From positions 1 through 64,000 of the forward strand of contig NC_017068.1 of the NCBI RefSeq assembly GCF_000284095.1: 64,000 bases of DNA, in the 5' to 3' direction. How positions within the stretch are numbered: the first letter of the stretch is position 1; every line of letters begins with the position of its first letter. The notes beneath the pieces were generated by a model, which searched no databases, was not told the origin of the DNA, and saw only the letters and a program-made list of their open reading frames with translations. Positions 11,261 to 19,952 of this stretch are shown piece by piece. The DNA is from Selenomonas ruminantium subsp. lactilytica TAM6421. Lineage in GTDB: Bacteria > Bacillota > Negativicutes > Selenomonadales > Selenomonadaceae. The translations under genes and the position numbers were made by a program.

Positions 11261-13249
11261 ATGAAGTTACTGGATTTTATTCGCAACTTATTTACGAAAA
11301 AACAGGAGCAGGCATTGCCTGCTCCTGCTTCGCGCAATGCAACCCCGTTAGATCGCCAGATTGAGGCCCTCTATGCCATTCTGGTGGATGTTATGGGCAC
11401 GGAGAAGCTGGTGATTCAGGCGGGCAAGATGAAGGCCCTGGATTTGATGCGCTCCGATGATCCCTGTGAGCGCGTATTGGCCTTGCAGCGGATTCTGGGA
11501 GAAGATCCCCTGATCTCTCCTGCGCCTAAGGCCGAACAGGTTCCTCAGATCATGGAAGCCCTTTCTGAGCGGGTGGCCGATATTGTAGCCCGCCGCAATG
11601 TGGAGGATTCCATTGAGAAAAAGGTTACGGAGAAGCTGGAAAAGGAACATGCGGACTATGTAAACGATATCCGTCAGCAGATCATGAAGGACGAAAAGGG
11701 CGGCAATGAGTCGCCACAGGATAAGGAAAAAAGAGAAAAGCTGGAAAAACTGGAGAGCATCAAGCTCACCCAGTCCATTATGGAACTGTTGCGGCCTCAG
11801 GATTTTTCGGAAATCGTGGGCCAGGAGCGGGCCGTCAAATCCCTGATGGCCAAGCTCAGTTCCCCTTATCCGCAGCATCTGCTGCTCTACGGCCCTCCTG
11901 GCGTCGGCAAGACCACGGCAGCCCGGCTGGTGCTGGAGGCAGCCAAGAAAAAGGCGGTTTCTCCTTTCGGGGAGGAGGCGCCCTTTGTGGAAACGGACGG
12001 TACGACTTTGCGCTGGGACCCGCGTGATATTACCAACCCGTTATTGGGCTCTGTCCATGATCCCATCTATCAAGGCGCACAGAAGACTCTGGCTGACCGC
12101 GGTATTCCTGAACCCAAACCGGGATTGGTTACAGATGCCCATGGCGGCATCCTGTTCATCGATGAAATCGGTGAAATGGATGAGATGCTGCAGAATAAGC
12201 TGTTGAAAGTTCTGGAAGATAAGCGGGCCTATTTTGAATCGGCTTACTACGATCCTACGGACCCCAAGGTGCCGCCTTATATCAAGAAGCTCTTTGAAGA
12301 AGGGGCTCCGGCGGATTTCGTGCTGATTGGCGCCACTACCCGCGATGCAGGGCATATCAATCCTGCCCTGCGTTCCCGCTGTGCGGAAATCTATTTTGAA
12401 CCATTGACGCCGAAGCATATTGAAGAGATCGTGCGCAATGCCGCAGCTAAGCTCCATGTGAATGTCAGCGATGAAGTAGCCGCACTGATCAGTGAATACA
12501 CCATTGAAGGCCGCAAGGCCATCAATATCCTGGCTGATGCCTACAGTCTGGCCTTGGAGCGTTGTGGCATCGGTGAGGATTTCAAGGTGGAGGATCTGGG
12601 CACGGAAAATGGGCCATCTGTAGAGATCAGCAAGGCTGATATCTACGAGGTTACCCAGGTCAGCCGTCTGACGCCCTATGTGACCAAGAAGGCCTCTGAT
12701 AATGCAATCCAGGGCCATATATTTGGTTTGGGCGTAGCCGGTTTCCTAGGTTCTGCCATTGAATTGGAAGCTGTGGCCTTCCCGGCCAAGGAAAAGGGCA
12801 AGGGAACGGTCCGCTTCAATGAGACGGCGGGTTCCATGGCAAAGGATTCTGTGTTCAATGCTGCTTCCGTAATGCGGAAGCTGACAGGCAAGGATTTGCA
12901 TGATTACGATGTGCATATCAATGTGATCGGCGGCGGCAATATCGATGGCCCCAGCGCGGGCACAGCGATTCTTGCCGTGATTACCAGTGCTGTGACGGGA
13001 AAAAAAATCCGTCAGGATGTGGCGGTAACGGGTGAAATATCATTGGCAGGCCGGGTACGCCCTGTGGGCGGCGTCTTTGAAAAGGCCTATGGCGCCAAGC
13101 AGGCTGGTATTAAGACACTGGTCATTCCTCAGGAGAACAGCAAGGATATTCCCCAGGAACATCTGGGGCTGGATATCCATCCTGTAGCCATGGCAGAGGA
13201 AGCCTTCCGCTATATCTTTGAGCCTGAATTGGATAAGGAAGAGGAGTAA
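11261..13249 (+). CDS. lonC: Lon-family ATP-dependent protease LonC
   Basis: This 662-residue protein joins an AAA+ ATPase to a C-terminal Lon serine-lysine peptidase. Walker A GPPGVGKTT is near residue 211 and Walker B ILFIDEIGEM near 293. The peptidase has the catalytic serine in GPSAG (S565) and the lysine 43 residues later (K608 in GGVFEK). The N terminus lacks the substrate-binding domain of LonA and instead has a coiled-coil-like charged segment (about residues 110-170), as expected for LonC-type proteases. It follows rplI by one base and precedes dnaB, the arrangement seen in related anaerobes. LonB is the main alternative name. Confidence 0.88.
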   Translation: MKLLDFIRNLFTKKQEQALPAPASRNATPLDRQIEALYAILVDVMGTEKLVIQAGKMKALDLMRSDDPCERVLALQRILGEDPLISPAPKAEQVPQIMEALSERVADIVARRNVEDSIEKKVTEKLEKEHADYVNDIRQQIMKDEKGGNESPQDKEKREKLEKLESIKLTQSIMELLRPQDFSEIVGQERAVKSLMAKLSSPYPQHLLLYGPPGVGKTTAARLVLEAAKKKAVSPFGEEAPFVETDGTTLRWDPRDITNPLLGSVHDPIYQGAQKTLADRGIPEPKPGLVTDAHGGILFIDEIGEMDEMLQNKLLKVLEDKRAYFESAYYDPTDPKVPPYIKKLFEEGAPADFVLIGATTRDAGHINPALRSRCAEIYFEPLTPKHIEEIVRNAAAKLHVNVSDEVAALISEYTIEGRKAINILADAYSLALERCGIGEDFKVEDLGTENGPSVEISKADIYEVTQVSRLTPYVTKKASDNAIQGHIFGLGVAGFLGSAIELEAVAFPAKEKGKGTVRFNETAGSMAKDSVFNAASVMRKLTGKDLHDYDVHINVIGGGNIDGPSAGTAILAVITSAVTGKKIRQDVAVTGEISLAGRVRPVGGVFEKAYGAKQAGIKTLVIPQENSKDIPQEHLGLDIHPVAMAEEAFRYIFEPELDKEEE

Positions 13250-13253
13250 GAAA

Positions 13254-14582
13254 ATGGCATTGCCAGAACGTGTACCTCCCCAGAATATAGAAGCCGAGCA
13301 GGCAGTTCTGGGGGCCATGCTCATAAAGAAAGAAGCTATCATCGAGGTACAGGAAATCCTGCAGCCCGATGATTTTTATCGGGAAACCCATCGTATTATC
13401 TATGAGGCCATGGTGCGCCTGCAGAACAATGACGAAGCGGTGGACCTGGTTACCCTGACCGAGGAATTGCGTAAGACCGACATGCTGGACAAGGTGGGCG
13501 GCCTGGGCTTCATCACCCAGCTGGCCAATATCGTAGGCACAGCGGCCAATGTCAGCTACCATGCCAAGATCGTCAAGGAAAAGGCAGAACTGCGGAATCT
13601 CATCAATGTGGCCACGGAAATCGCCGGCAAGGCCTATGAGGACAGTGATGAGGTAGAGAATATCATGGATGAGGCGGAGAAGAAGATTCTCGCCGTGGCC
13701 AGCCGTCAGGGTGGCGGTGCGTTTGAGTCCATGAAGAATATCGTCATGCGCACCTTTGAGCGCATCAATGTGCTCTATGAGTCGAAAGGCGGTCTTACTG
13801 GTCTGAGTTCCGGTTTCAAGGATCTGGACCGGCTCACGGCAGGTCTGCAGAAGTCTGACCTTATTCTGGTGGCAGCGCGCCCTTCCATGGGTAAGACGGC
13901 CTTTACGCTGAATATCGCCAGTTATGTGGGGCTTCATGGCAGCAGCGTGGCCTTTTTCTCGTTGGAAATGAGCAAGGAGCAGCTGATGCAGCGTATGCTC
14001 TGCTCAGAGGGCGGCATTGATGCCTCCAAGCTGCGTACGGGGCAGTTGGATGAGGTGGAATGGAACAAGCTGGTGGCCGTGGCGGATAAGATGAGCCGGG
14101 CGCCTATCTATATTGATGATACGGCAGGCATCACCGTTATGGAGCTGCGTTCCAAGGCACGCCGTTTGAAGGCAGAGCATGGCCTTGACCTCATCATCAT
14201 CGACTATCTGCAGCTCATGCAGGGGCGGGCCAGCAAGAACAGCGACAACCGTCAACAGGAAATCTCGGAGATTTCCCGTTCCTTGAAGGCATTGGCACGT
14301 GAACTGGATGTGCCGGTCATCGCCCTGTCCCAGCTCTCCCGTTCCGTGGAAAGCCGCCAGATCAAAAAGCCGATGCTCTCCGACCTGCGCGAATCCGGTT
14401 CCTTGGAGCAGGATGCGGATATCGTTATGTTCCTCTATCGCGAGGATTACTACGATAAAGATACGGAGAACAAGAACATCACCGAAATCATCGTGGCCAA
14501 GCACCGTAACGGCCCGGTGGACAGCATCCAGCTCTTCTTCCAGAAAGAGTTCACGAAATTCCGCGATTTGCTGGTGCAATAA
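13254..14582 (+). CDS. dnaB: Replicative DNA helicase DnaB
   Basis: DnaB is the hexameric 5'-to-3' helicase of the replisome. The 442-residue protein has the N-terminal primase-contact domain (PPQNIEAEQAVLGAMLIKKE near residue 8) and the RecA-like motor. Walker A ARPSMGKTAF lies near residue 208, Walker B IIIDYLQLM near 310, and DLRESGSLEQDAD near 375. The ATG at 13254 has GAGGAG 8 bases upstream and lies 4 bases after the lonC stop. No intein is present. Transcription probably ends in the hairpin at 14670-14727. Confidence 0.97.
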   Translation: MALPERVPPQNIEAEQAVLGAMLIKKEAIIEVQEILQPDDFYRETHRIIYEAMVRLQNNDEAVDLVTLTEELRKTDMLDKVGGLGFITQLANIVGTAANVSYHAKIVKEKAELRNLINVATEIAGKAYEDSDEVENIMDEAEKKILAVASRQGGGAFESMKNIVMRTFERINVLYESKGGLTGLSSGFKDLDRLTAGLQKSDLILVAARPSMGKTAFTLNIASYVGLHGSSVAFFSLEMSKEQLMQRMLCSEGGIDASKLRTGQLDEVEWNKLVAVADKMSRAPIYIDDTAGITVMELRSKARRLKAEHGLDLIIIDYLQLMQGRASKNSDNRQQEISEISRSLKALARELDVPVIALSQLSRSVESRQIKKPMLSDLRESGSLEQDADIVMFLYREDYYDKDTENKNITEIIVAKHRNGPVDSIQLFFQKEFTKFRDLLVQ

Positions 14583-14598
14583 GTCAGTTCGTTCGTGG

Positions 14599-14803
14599 CT
14601 GGCGGGGCGGCTGGGGTGGTGTTCACGCTGCGCTAAGACTGCAGGCTAAAAATAATTTTTGCCTTTTATAAAACTCACAGCATCTAAACTCACTGCGTTC
14701 AGACAAAGATGCTGTGAGTTTTCTTATATGTGGGCAAAAATTATTTTCTTAACGCCGGCAGTCAAACGCTCCGCTTAGAACACCACCCCAGCCGCCCCGC
14801 CAG
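14599..14803. repeat. Three-tier foldback (nested inverted repeat)
   Basis: Three perfect inverted pairs are nested around one centre. The outer arms are 26 bp (14599-14624 with 14778-14803, GC-rich), the middle arms 15 bp (14649-14663 with 14733-14747, AT-rich) and the inner arms 16 bp (14670-14685 with 14707-14722). Partly matching segments (GACTGC/GGC) connect outer and middle arms. The inner hairpin plus TTTTCTT (14719-14725) can serve as the dnaB terminator. The length and perfect outer ends suggest a miniature foldback element rather than a simple terminator. No target-site duplication is obvious. Confidence 0.8.
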
Positions 14804-14896
14804 AAGCATCGTGCCAGTGATATTGTTGATGGACGTAGTACCAATTGGCGAAGCAGTAACTTTGACTGATTTTGACGGATTTTTGCAAGTTTCATC

Positions 14897-14948
14897 TTGA
14901 CAAAGTAAGAGAAAGCTTGTAGACTGTAAATATGAAATTGGTTTCATA
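14897..14948 (+). promoter_or_regulatory. Sucrose operon promoter with palindromic operator
   Basis: TTGACA (14897-14902), a 17-base spacer and TAGACT (14920-14925) form a promoter. Just downstream, TATGAAA-TTGG-TTTCATA (14931-14948) is a palindrome with perfect 7-bp arms, placed where a LacI/ScrR-type repressor would block initiation. No repressor gene lies next to the operon, so the regulator is probably encoded elsewhere. Confidence 0.7.
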
Positions 14949-15006
14949 CAGATTTTTTACAGGTTTTATTCTTAGAAGCGCGAATTTATAAAAGGAGGCT
15001 TTTCCT

Positions 15007-16848
15007 ATGAAGGAAATTCGTTTGGACAGCCCGCTTAACGGCGAATTGGTGGAACTGTCCCAGGTAAACGATCCGGCTTTTGCCAGCGGGGCCATGGGCT
15101 TTGGTGCGGCAGTGAAGAACCCGGAAGGCAAGGTATATGCACCCGTTGATGGTGAGATTACGGTACTTTTTGAGACGAAACATGCCATCGGCATCCATGG
15201 TGTGAACGGTGAGGATCTGCTGATCCATGTTGGTCTCGATACGGTAAAACTCAACGGTGAGCATTTCACGGCTCATGTGGAGCAGGGCGCACAGGTCAAG
15301 AAAGGCCAGCTTCTGCTCGAATTTGATGCCGAAGCAATCAAGGCTGCCGGCTATGATGTTACGACGCCTTTCGTTGTAACCAATTCCAGCGAATTCGAGA
15401 AGATTACCATCGCTCTGGGCGATAAGGAAATCGTCTGCGCTCAGGCTGAGGAAAAAGCCGCTGCAGTGACGTCTGATGATGAATACGCTGACCTGCCGAA
15501 GGAAGCCCGCGTAGCCAAGCTCATCGAGAAATATGTGGGCGGCATGGACAACGTACGCAATGCCGAGCACTGCGCTACGCGCCTGCGCCTGATCATCAAC
15601 GACAAATCCAAGATCGATGAAAAGGCCATCGAAAATATCGACGGTGTCAAGGGCCAGTTCTTTGCAGCTGCCCAGTATCAGATCATTCTGGGCACGGGCT
15701 TTGTGGACAAGGTCTTCGCTGAGTTCGTCAAAGGCACGAATTTCTCCGGTGTCAGCAACAAGGAAGAAGCTTATGCGCAGATGACGCCGCTGCAGAAGAT
15801 TTCCCGTACGCTGGGTGACGTATTCGTTCCCATCATCCCCGTACTCGTAGCAACAGGTCTTTTCATGGGCCTGCGCGGTGCTGCTCAGAGCCTGGGTGTT
15901 CAGTTCAGCCCCAACGTGCTGCTGCTGAGCCAGATCCTCACGGATACGGCCTTCATCTTCCTGCCGGCCCTCGTTTGCTGGTCCACCATGAAGCGCTTTG
16001 GCGGCACGCCGGTTATCGGTCTTGTTCTCGGCCTCATGCTCGTAGGCCCGCAGCTGCCTAACGCTTGGGCAGTAGCCGGCGGCGATGTGAAACCCATTCC
16101 GATGGAAGTCTTTGGTATGACCATTGGTATCGTTGGTTATCAGGGTTCCGTTCTGCCTGCATTGGTTCTCGGTATCTTTGCTGCTAAGCTCCAGAAGGCA
16201 CTTAAATCAATTGTTCCTGATATTATCGATCTGATTGTTACGCCGTTCGTTACGCTCTTTATTTCCATGATTCTCGGTATTTTGATCATCGGGCCCATCA
16301 TGCACTCTCTGGAAACTACCATTTTCGGCGCTGTTTCTGCCTTCCTGCAGATGCCCATGGGCATTGGCGGCTTCATCGTAGGCGGCCTGCAGCAGGTTAT
16401 CGTAGTATTCGGTGTCCATCATGTCTTCAATGCTCTCGAAGTGCAGCTGCTGGCTACTACGGGTGTTGACCCCTTCAATGCCATCATCACGGGCGCTATC
16501 GTGGCCCAGGGTGGTGCAGCTGTGGCTGTTGCCATGAAGACTGAGGACAAGAAGAAACGTGCTCTCTACATTTCCTCCGCAGTGCCTGCATTCCTGGGCA
16601 TCACGGAACCGGCCATCTTCGGTATCAACCTGCGCTTCATGAAGCCGTTCCTCTATGCACTGGTGGGCGGTGCCTGCGCCGGTGGCGTGGCTAGCTTCCT
16701 GCATCTGGCAGGTACGGGCATGGGGATCACGGTTCTGCCGGGTACGCTCCTCTACCTTGACCATCTGCTGGAATACATAATCGTAAACCTTATCGGTTTT
16801 GGTGTAGCGTTTGCTTTGACCTTCACGCTCTTCAAACCGGAAGAATAA
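15007..16848 (+). CDS. PTS sucrose-type permease EIIABC
   Basis: This is a single-chain phosphotransferase permease of 613 residues that imports and phosphorylates a sugar, most likely sucrose because a sucrose-6-phosphate hydrolase gene follows. A Glc-type EIIA domain comes first (about residues 1-150, phospho-accepting His74 in LLIHVGLDTV). EIIB follows (about 165-245, phospho-accepting Cys189 in NAEHCATRLRL), then a glucose/sucrose-superfamily EIIC membrane domain (about 265-610). Better known sucrose permeases carry EIIA, if at all, at the C terminus, so this A-B-C order is a permutation. AAAGGAGG precedes the start. A terminator separates it from the hydrolase gene. Confidence 0.88.
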   Translation: MKEIRLDSPLNGELVELSQVNDPAFASGAMGFGAAVKNPEGKVYAPVDGEITVLFETKHAIGIHGVNGEDLLIHVGLDTVKLNGEHFTAHVEQGAQVKKGQLLLEFDAEAIKAAGYDVTTPFVVTNSSEFEKITIALGDKEIVCAQAEEKAAAVTSDDEYADLPKEARVAKLIEKYVGGMDNVRNAEHCATRLRLIINDKSKIDEKAIENIDGVKGQFFAAAQYQIILGTGFVDKVFAEFVKGTNFSGVSNKEEAYAQMTPLQKISRTLGDVFVPIIPVLVATGLFMGLRGAAQSLGVQFSPNVLLLSQILTDTAFIFLPALVCWSTMKRFGGTPVIGLVLGLMLVGPQLPNAWAVAGGDVKPIPMEVFGMTIGIVGYQGSVLPALVLGIFAAKLQKALKSIVPDIIDLIVTPFVTLFISMILGILIIGPIMHSLETTIFGAVSAFLQMPMGIGGFIVGGLQQVIVVFGVHHVFNALEVQLLATTGVDPFNAIITGAIVAQGGAAVAVAMKTEDKKKRALYISSAVPAFLGITEPAIFGINLRFMKPFLYALVGGACAGGVASFLHLAGTGMGITVLPGTLLYLDHLLEYIIVNLIGFGVAFALTFTLFKPEE

Positions 16849-16854
16849 AGGATT

Positions 16855-16880
16855 GGGGAAGGCTATGCCTTCCCCTTTTT
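16855..16880 (+). terminator. Intrinsic terminator between PTS gene and hydrolase
   Basis: GGGGAAGGC-TAT-GCCTTCCCC (16855-16875) followed by TTTTT. It lies 7 bases after the permease stop and only about 20 bases before the hydrolase start, so it should lower hydrolase expression relative to the permease unless there is read-through. Confidence 0.88.
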
Positions 16881-16900
16881 GGTAAAGGAAGGTGAATACC

Positions 16901-18346
16901 ATGGAAAAATTCAATAAACAGGAAATAGATGCGAAATTAAAGGAAAATTTCCCTTTGGAACACCGCTGGCATAACCGCTTCCATCTGGAAATGCCCTTTG
17001 GCCTGATCAATGATCCAAACGGGCTGGCTTATTATGATGGGAAATATCATATCTTCTATCAGTGGAATCCGCTGGGGTGTGAGCATAAGAACAAATGCTG
17101 GGCCCATACGGCTACGCGGGATTTCGTCCATTACAGCACGCCGGAACTGGCTTTGTGGCCCAATGATGTACACGATAAAGACGGCTGCTACTCCGGCTGC
17201 GGCACGGTGGAAGACGGACGCCTCAGAGTGCTCTACACCTGCAACCGCAAGGAAGATGGCGTGCGCATTCCGGCTCAGCGTTTTGGCAGCCTGAAGGGCG
17301 ATAAGGTGGAGAAGGAGGAAATCATCGTTCCCGACCATCCGGAAGGCATCACAGGCCATTTCCGCGATCCTTATATCTTTACCCGCCGGGGCAAGCGCTA
17401 CTTTGTGATCGGAGCCCAGCGGGAAGCCGATGAAACAGGCACGGTGCTGATTTACGAAGAAACGGCAGAGGGCTGGAAGAACTTGGGCGAGATCAAGAAC
17501 CGTCTGGGGGATTTCGGTTATATGTGGGAATGTCCCAACCTCGTGCAGTTCGGCAGCTATGATGTGCTGATCTTCTGCCCCCAGGGCCTTGACGCGCGGG
17601 AGTTTGACCGTCAGAACATCTATCAGGCAGGTTATATTGCCGGCCATCTTTCCCTGGACAGCATGGACATGATGCAGCATACGAAATTCCAGGAACTGGA
17701 TCGCGGCTTTGATTTTTATGCCCCGCAGGTGCTCACCCATGAGGGGCGCCAGATCCTGATCGGCTGGATGGGGATGCCGGATAAGGATAACGAGTATCCT
17801 ACGGCAGAACAGGGCTGGCAGTACAGCCTGACCATGCCCCGGGAACTGCGGCTGCGTCAGGGCCATATCTATTCCCGCCCGGCCCGGGAAATGAAGGATC
17901 TGCGCATTGCCGAAACGGCAGTGGAGCTGGAGGCAGAACATGTCTGTGAGATCAGCCGTCCGCTCTTTGACACGGCGGAAATCCTGCTGGATATGGATCT
18001 CGGTGAAAGCAAGGAAATCGTGACCACCCTGGCTTACGGCACGGAGAAATTGCGCTTTATCTATGACCGCAAGGAACAGACCATGTCCATTGACCGCAAT
18101 GAAATGAAAAACGGCGGCCGGGGCGTGCGCCGCTTCAAGCTCTTTGCCGATGAAAACCTGTCCCTGCAGATCTTTGTGGACAAGACGGCGGTGGAAGTAT
18201 TCTTCCAACATGGTGAAGAAGCCGCCAGCATCCTGGTATTCCCGGAGAAGAATATCCGTCCGGAACTGACGGTGGCTGCCGATGGGGAACTCAAATCCCT
18301 GAATGGCAAGATCTGGCAGCTGGACAGCTTTAAATTCAACAAATAA
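16901..18346 (+). CDS. sacA: Sucrose-6-phosphate hydrolase (GH32)
   Basis: This glycoside hydrolase family 32 enzyme cleaves sucrose-6-phosphate to glucose-6-phosphate and fructose in the cytoplasm. The three catalytic blocks are present: nucleophile Asp38 in LINDPNG, Asp156 in FRDPY, and acid/base Glu near 210 in MWECPN. The five-blade propeller is followed by the C-terminal beta-sandwich (from about 340). There is no signal peptide. Length is 481 residues, normal for the family. AAGGAAGGTG lies 7 bases before the ATG at 16901. The fructose released could feed the fructose metabolism genes at 47-51 kb. Confidence 0.94.
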   Translation: MEKFNKQEIDAKLKENFPLEHRWHNRFHLEMPFGLINDPNGLAYYDGKYHIFYQWNPLGCEHKNKCWAHTATRDFVHYSTPELALWPNDVHDKDGCYSGCGTVEDGRLRVLYTCNRKEDGVRIPAQRFGSLKGDKVEKEEIIVPDHPEGITGHFRDPYIFTRRGKRYFVIGAQREADETGTVLIYEETAEGWKNLGEIKNRLGDFGYMWECPNLVQFGSYDVLIFCPQGLDAREFDRQNIYQAGYIAGHLSLDSMDMMQHTKFQELDRGFDFYAPQVLTHEGRQILIGWMGMPDKDNEYPTAEQGWQYSLTMPRELRLRQGHIYSRPAREMKDLRIAETAVELEAEHVCEISRPLFDTAEILLDMDLGESKEIVTTLAYGTEKLRFIYDRKEQTMSIDRNEMKNGGRGVRRFKLFADENLSLQIFVDKTAVEVFFQHGEEAASILVFPEKNIRPELTVAADGELKSLNGKIWQLDSFKFNK

Positions 18347-18352
18347 AAATAA

Positions 18353-18395
18353 AGGAATAAGCCCCTGAAACCATTGGTTTCAGGGGCTTATTCCT
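18353..18395. terminator. Bidirectional terminator, 20-bp perfect stem
   Basis: AGGAATAAGCCCCTGAAACC, an ATT loop, and its exact complement form a 20-bp stem. The minus-strand side runs into TTTATTTTTATTT, so it terminates the small minus-strand gene as well as sacA. Confidence 0.85.
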
Positions 18396-18423
18396 GTCAG
18401 AAAACGGCTGGGGAAGCCGTACG

Positions 18424-18657
18424 TCAGTTGTTTACTGCGCGATCTTCGAACGTTTCTTTCAGAGGAATTCGTCTAATTCGGTCGAAGGGGATTGACTCAA
18501 ACGAATAACGAATGTCGAGATACGCATCAGTCCGATTGAAGATGACCTTCTTCAGGGAAAATTTTGAGGTCTTCTTGATCCGGTTGATATAATACTGCGC
18601 ATCTTCCGCCGAAAATGTTCCGTTCTCGATAATAACGCGGACGTTATCGACTATCAT
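18424..18657 (-). CDS. Small protein of unknown function (77 aa)
   Basis: I do not recognise this family. The 77-residue product (starts MIVDNVRVIIENG, ends FEDRAVNN) is soluble and basic, with alternating strand- and helix-like segments and no membrane or metal motif. The ATG at 18657 is supported by GGAGGTG about 9 bases upstream. A longer reading to 18732 would run through a structured leader and is less likely. It stands alone, convergent with sacA and divergent from the manganese riboswitch operon. The clear ribosome binding site makes it a likely real gene. Confidence 0.7.
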   Translation of the reverse strand: MIVDNVRVIIENGTFSAEDAQYYINRIKKTSKFSLKKVIFNRTDAYLDIRYSFESIPFDRIRRIPLKETFEDRAVNN

Positions 18658-18686
18658 GGGGAAACACCTCCAACAAATAAAACATC

Positions 18687-18730
18687 GCATAAGCTGCCTA
18701 TTGGGGATTATCAGGGACGGCTGCTTATGC
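18687..18730 (-). promoter_or_regulatory. Stem-loop leader of the small minus-strand gene
   Basis: GCATAAGCtGCC at 18687-18698 pairs with GGCtGCTTATGC at 18719-18730 (11 of 12 positions) in the presumed 5' leader, just upstream of the ribosome binding site. The 20-base loop region (TATTGGGGATTATCAGGGAC) is mostly unpaired. Its role is unknown. Confidence 0.4.
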
Positions 18731-19022
18731 ATTCCTTGTTGTTAGCGAAGCAAAGGAATAGAGTATTCTTCAACAACTCAATATACAGTATACACTAAGA
18801 TATGATGATTGTGAAGTACCAAAAGTTACCAATATTCCCCATAAGTCCTAATTTTGATGGAATTATTTCCAGTAATTCGGTTTTAAGTAACAATCTCGCC
18901 TGTTTTTGACGGTTTTTGGCGTTTTTGGCAGGATTTTTGTCATTAGGTCATATAAATAATTATAATCAGTCAAAAATGCAACATTGATTAAAGTTATTTG
19001 TTATAGTTGATGCGGAAAAGTA
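18731..19022. other. AT-rich intergenic stretch, nothing recognised
   Basis: This 290-base stretch lies between the divergent small gene and the riboswitch promoter. I see no gene, repeat or clear operator. It has poly-T runs (TTTTTGACGGTTTTTGGCG) and low GC. It probably only holds the two divergent promoters. Confidence 0.5.
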
Positions 19023-19050
19023 TTGACTTTTGGCCCGGGTATGATAAACT
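19023..19050 (+). promoter_or_regulatory. Promoter of the terC-htpX transcript
   Basis: TTGACT (19023-19028) and TAAACT (19045-19050) are 16 bases apart, with alternative TATAAA just downstream. Transcription would begin immediately before the riboswitch aptamer. Confidence 0.5.
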
Positions 19051-19060
19051 ATAAATGTAT

Positions 19061-19201
19061 CCCGAACAAGGGGAGTAGCTGAACGGTCAGATATCGTCAA
19101 TACGGTGCAGGACACCCGGTATGGCCGGCTATGATTATTTAGTAAGCGAGACCTTGTCTTGCAGGAGCTTTTTCAAGTTATCTGTAAGGCAAGGTCTTTT
19201 T
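19061..19201 (+). promoter_or_regulatory. yybP-ykoY manganese riboswitch with terminator platform
   Basis: The 5' conserved element AAGGGGAGTAGC (19068-19079) and the 3' element AAGCGAGACCTTG (about 19144-19155) are the hallmarks of the yybP-ykoY Mn(II)-sensing aptamer. The expression platform is a terminator: arm 19149-19164 pairs with 19182-19197 at 14 of 16 positions and is followed by TTTTT. Its 5' arm overlaps the conserved GAGACC of the aptamer, so metal binding would prevent the terminator and switch expression on. A terC-family exporter gene follows, the classic partner of this riboswitch. Class is established knowledge; the match was made by eye. Confidence 0.9.
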
Positions 19202-19232
19202 GTACAATGAAGAAGGAGTTGGAAGGTTAGAA

Positions 19233-19952
19233 ATGGAAAATATCTTTGCAGGGATGTTTAGTCCCGAATGGTTTGCAGCATTGTCGGGGATATTGTTGTT
19301 GGATATCCTGCTTTCCGGGGATAATGCGATCCTGATCGCTCTGGCCTGCAAGAATCTGCCGGAGCATAATAAGAAGAAGGCAATTTTTATCGGTGGTTTT
19401 GGCGCCGTATTCATCCGTATCGTATGTACCCTGTTTGCCACCAGTGTGCTGGCTGCACCTTATATCGAGTTTATCGGCGGGGCGGCTCTTCTGTATATCG
19501 CCGTGAAACTGGTGACGGATCACAAGGACAATACGGAGGAAGGCGAGGCACCGGCCAGCTTTGGCGCTGCGGTGCGTACGATTCTGATTGCTGACTTCAT
19601 CATGAGCATCGACAATATCCTGTCTTTGGCCGGAGTGGCCAATACTGTGCCGGAGGGCAAATGGAGTCTGATCATCGTCGGCCTGCTGATCTCCATCCCC
19701 ATTGTTTTATGCGGGGCCCAGATCTTCCTCAAGCTGATGCAGAAAGTACCTGCCCTGATCTATGCAGGCGCGGCAATCCTGGGCTGGACGGCGGCAGAAC
19801 TGATGACGGCGGATAAAGGCTTAGGCATGTATCTCATCGACTATGCGCTGGGGCTGAAAATCCTCTTTGTGGCTTTAGTCCTAGGTATCGGTTATTATCT
19901 GAATCAGAAGTATAAGAAGGAAAATAAGTTAGGAGTGACGGAACATGAATAA
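19233..19952 (+). CDS. TerC-family membrane protein, probable Mn(II) exporter
   Basis: This 239-residue protein has seven or so membrane helices and the two acidic TerC signatures, DILLSGDNAIL (about residues 20-30) and DFIMSIDNIL (about 124-133). TerC proteins such as YkoY and YceF of Bacillus and Alx of E. coli help export manganese. The upstream manganese riboswitch strongly supports that role here. The ATG at 19233 follows GGAAGG; an earlier in-frame start at 19200 lies inside the terminator. It overlaps htpX by 8 bases. Confidence 0.9.
   Translation: MENIFAGMFSPEWFAALSGILLLDILLSGDNAILIALACKNLPEHNKKKAIFIGGFGAVFIRIVCTLFATSVLAAPYIEFIGGAALLYIAVKLVTDHKDNTEEGEAPASFGAAVRTILIADFIMSIDNILSLAGVANTVPEGKWSLIIVGLLISIPIVLCGAQIFLKLMQKVPALIYAGAAILGWTAAELMTADKGLGMYLIDYALGLKILFVALVLGIGYYLNQKYKKENKLGVTEHE

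Larger units (their letters stand above)
14583..15006. other. Non-coding region: foldback element, terminator and sucrose promoter
   Basis: No gene is convincing here. The first half (14599-14803) is a three-tier inverted repeat. The second half contains the promoter and operator of the sucrose operon. A 29-codon open frame from GTG 14811 to TGA 14900 has no ribosome binding site and was not called. Confidence 0.7.

Noticed and set aside
14811-14900. Short frame (29 codons) after the foldback element
   Set aside because: GTG start without ribosome binding site, no homologue recognised, and it runs into the sucrose promoter.
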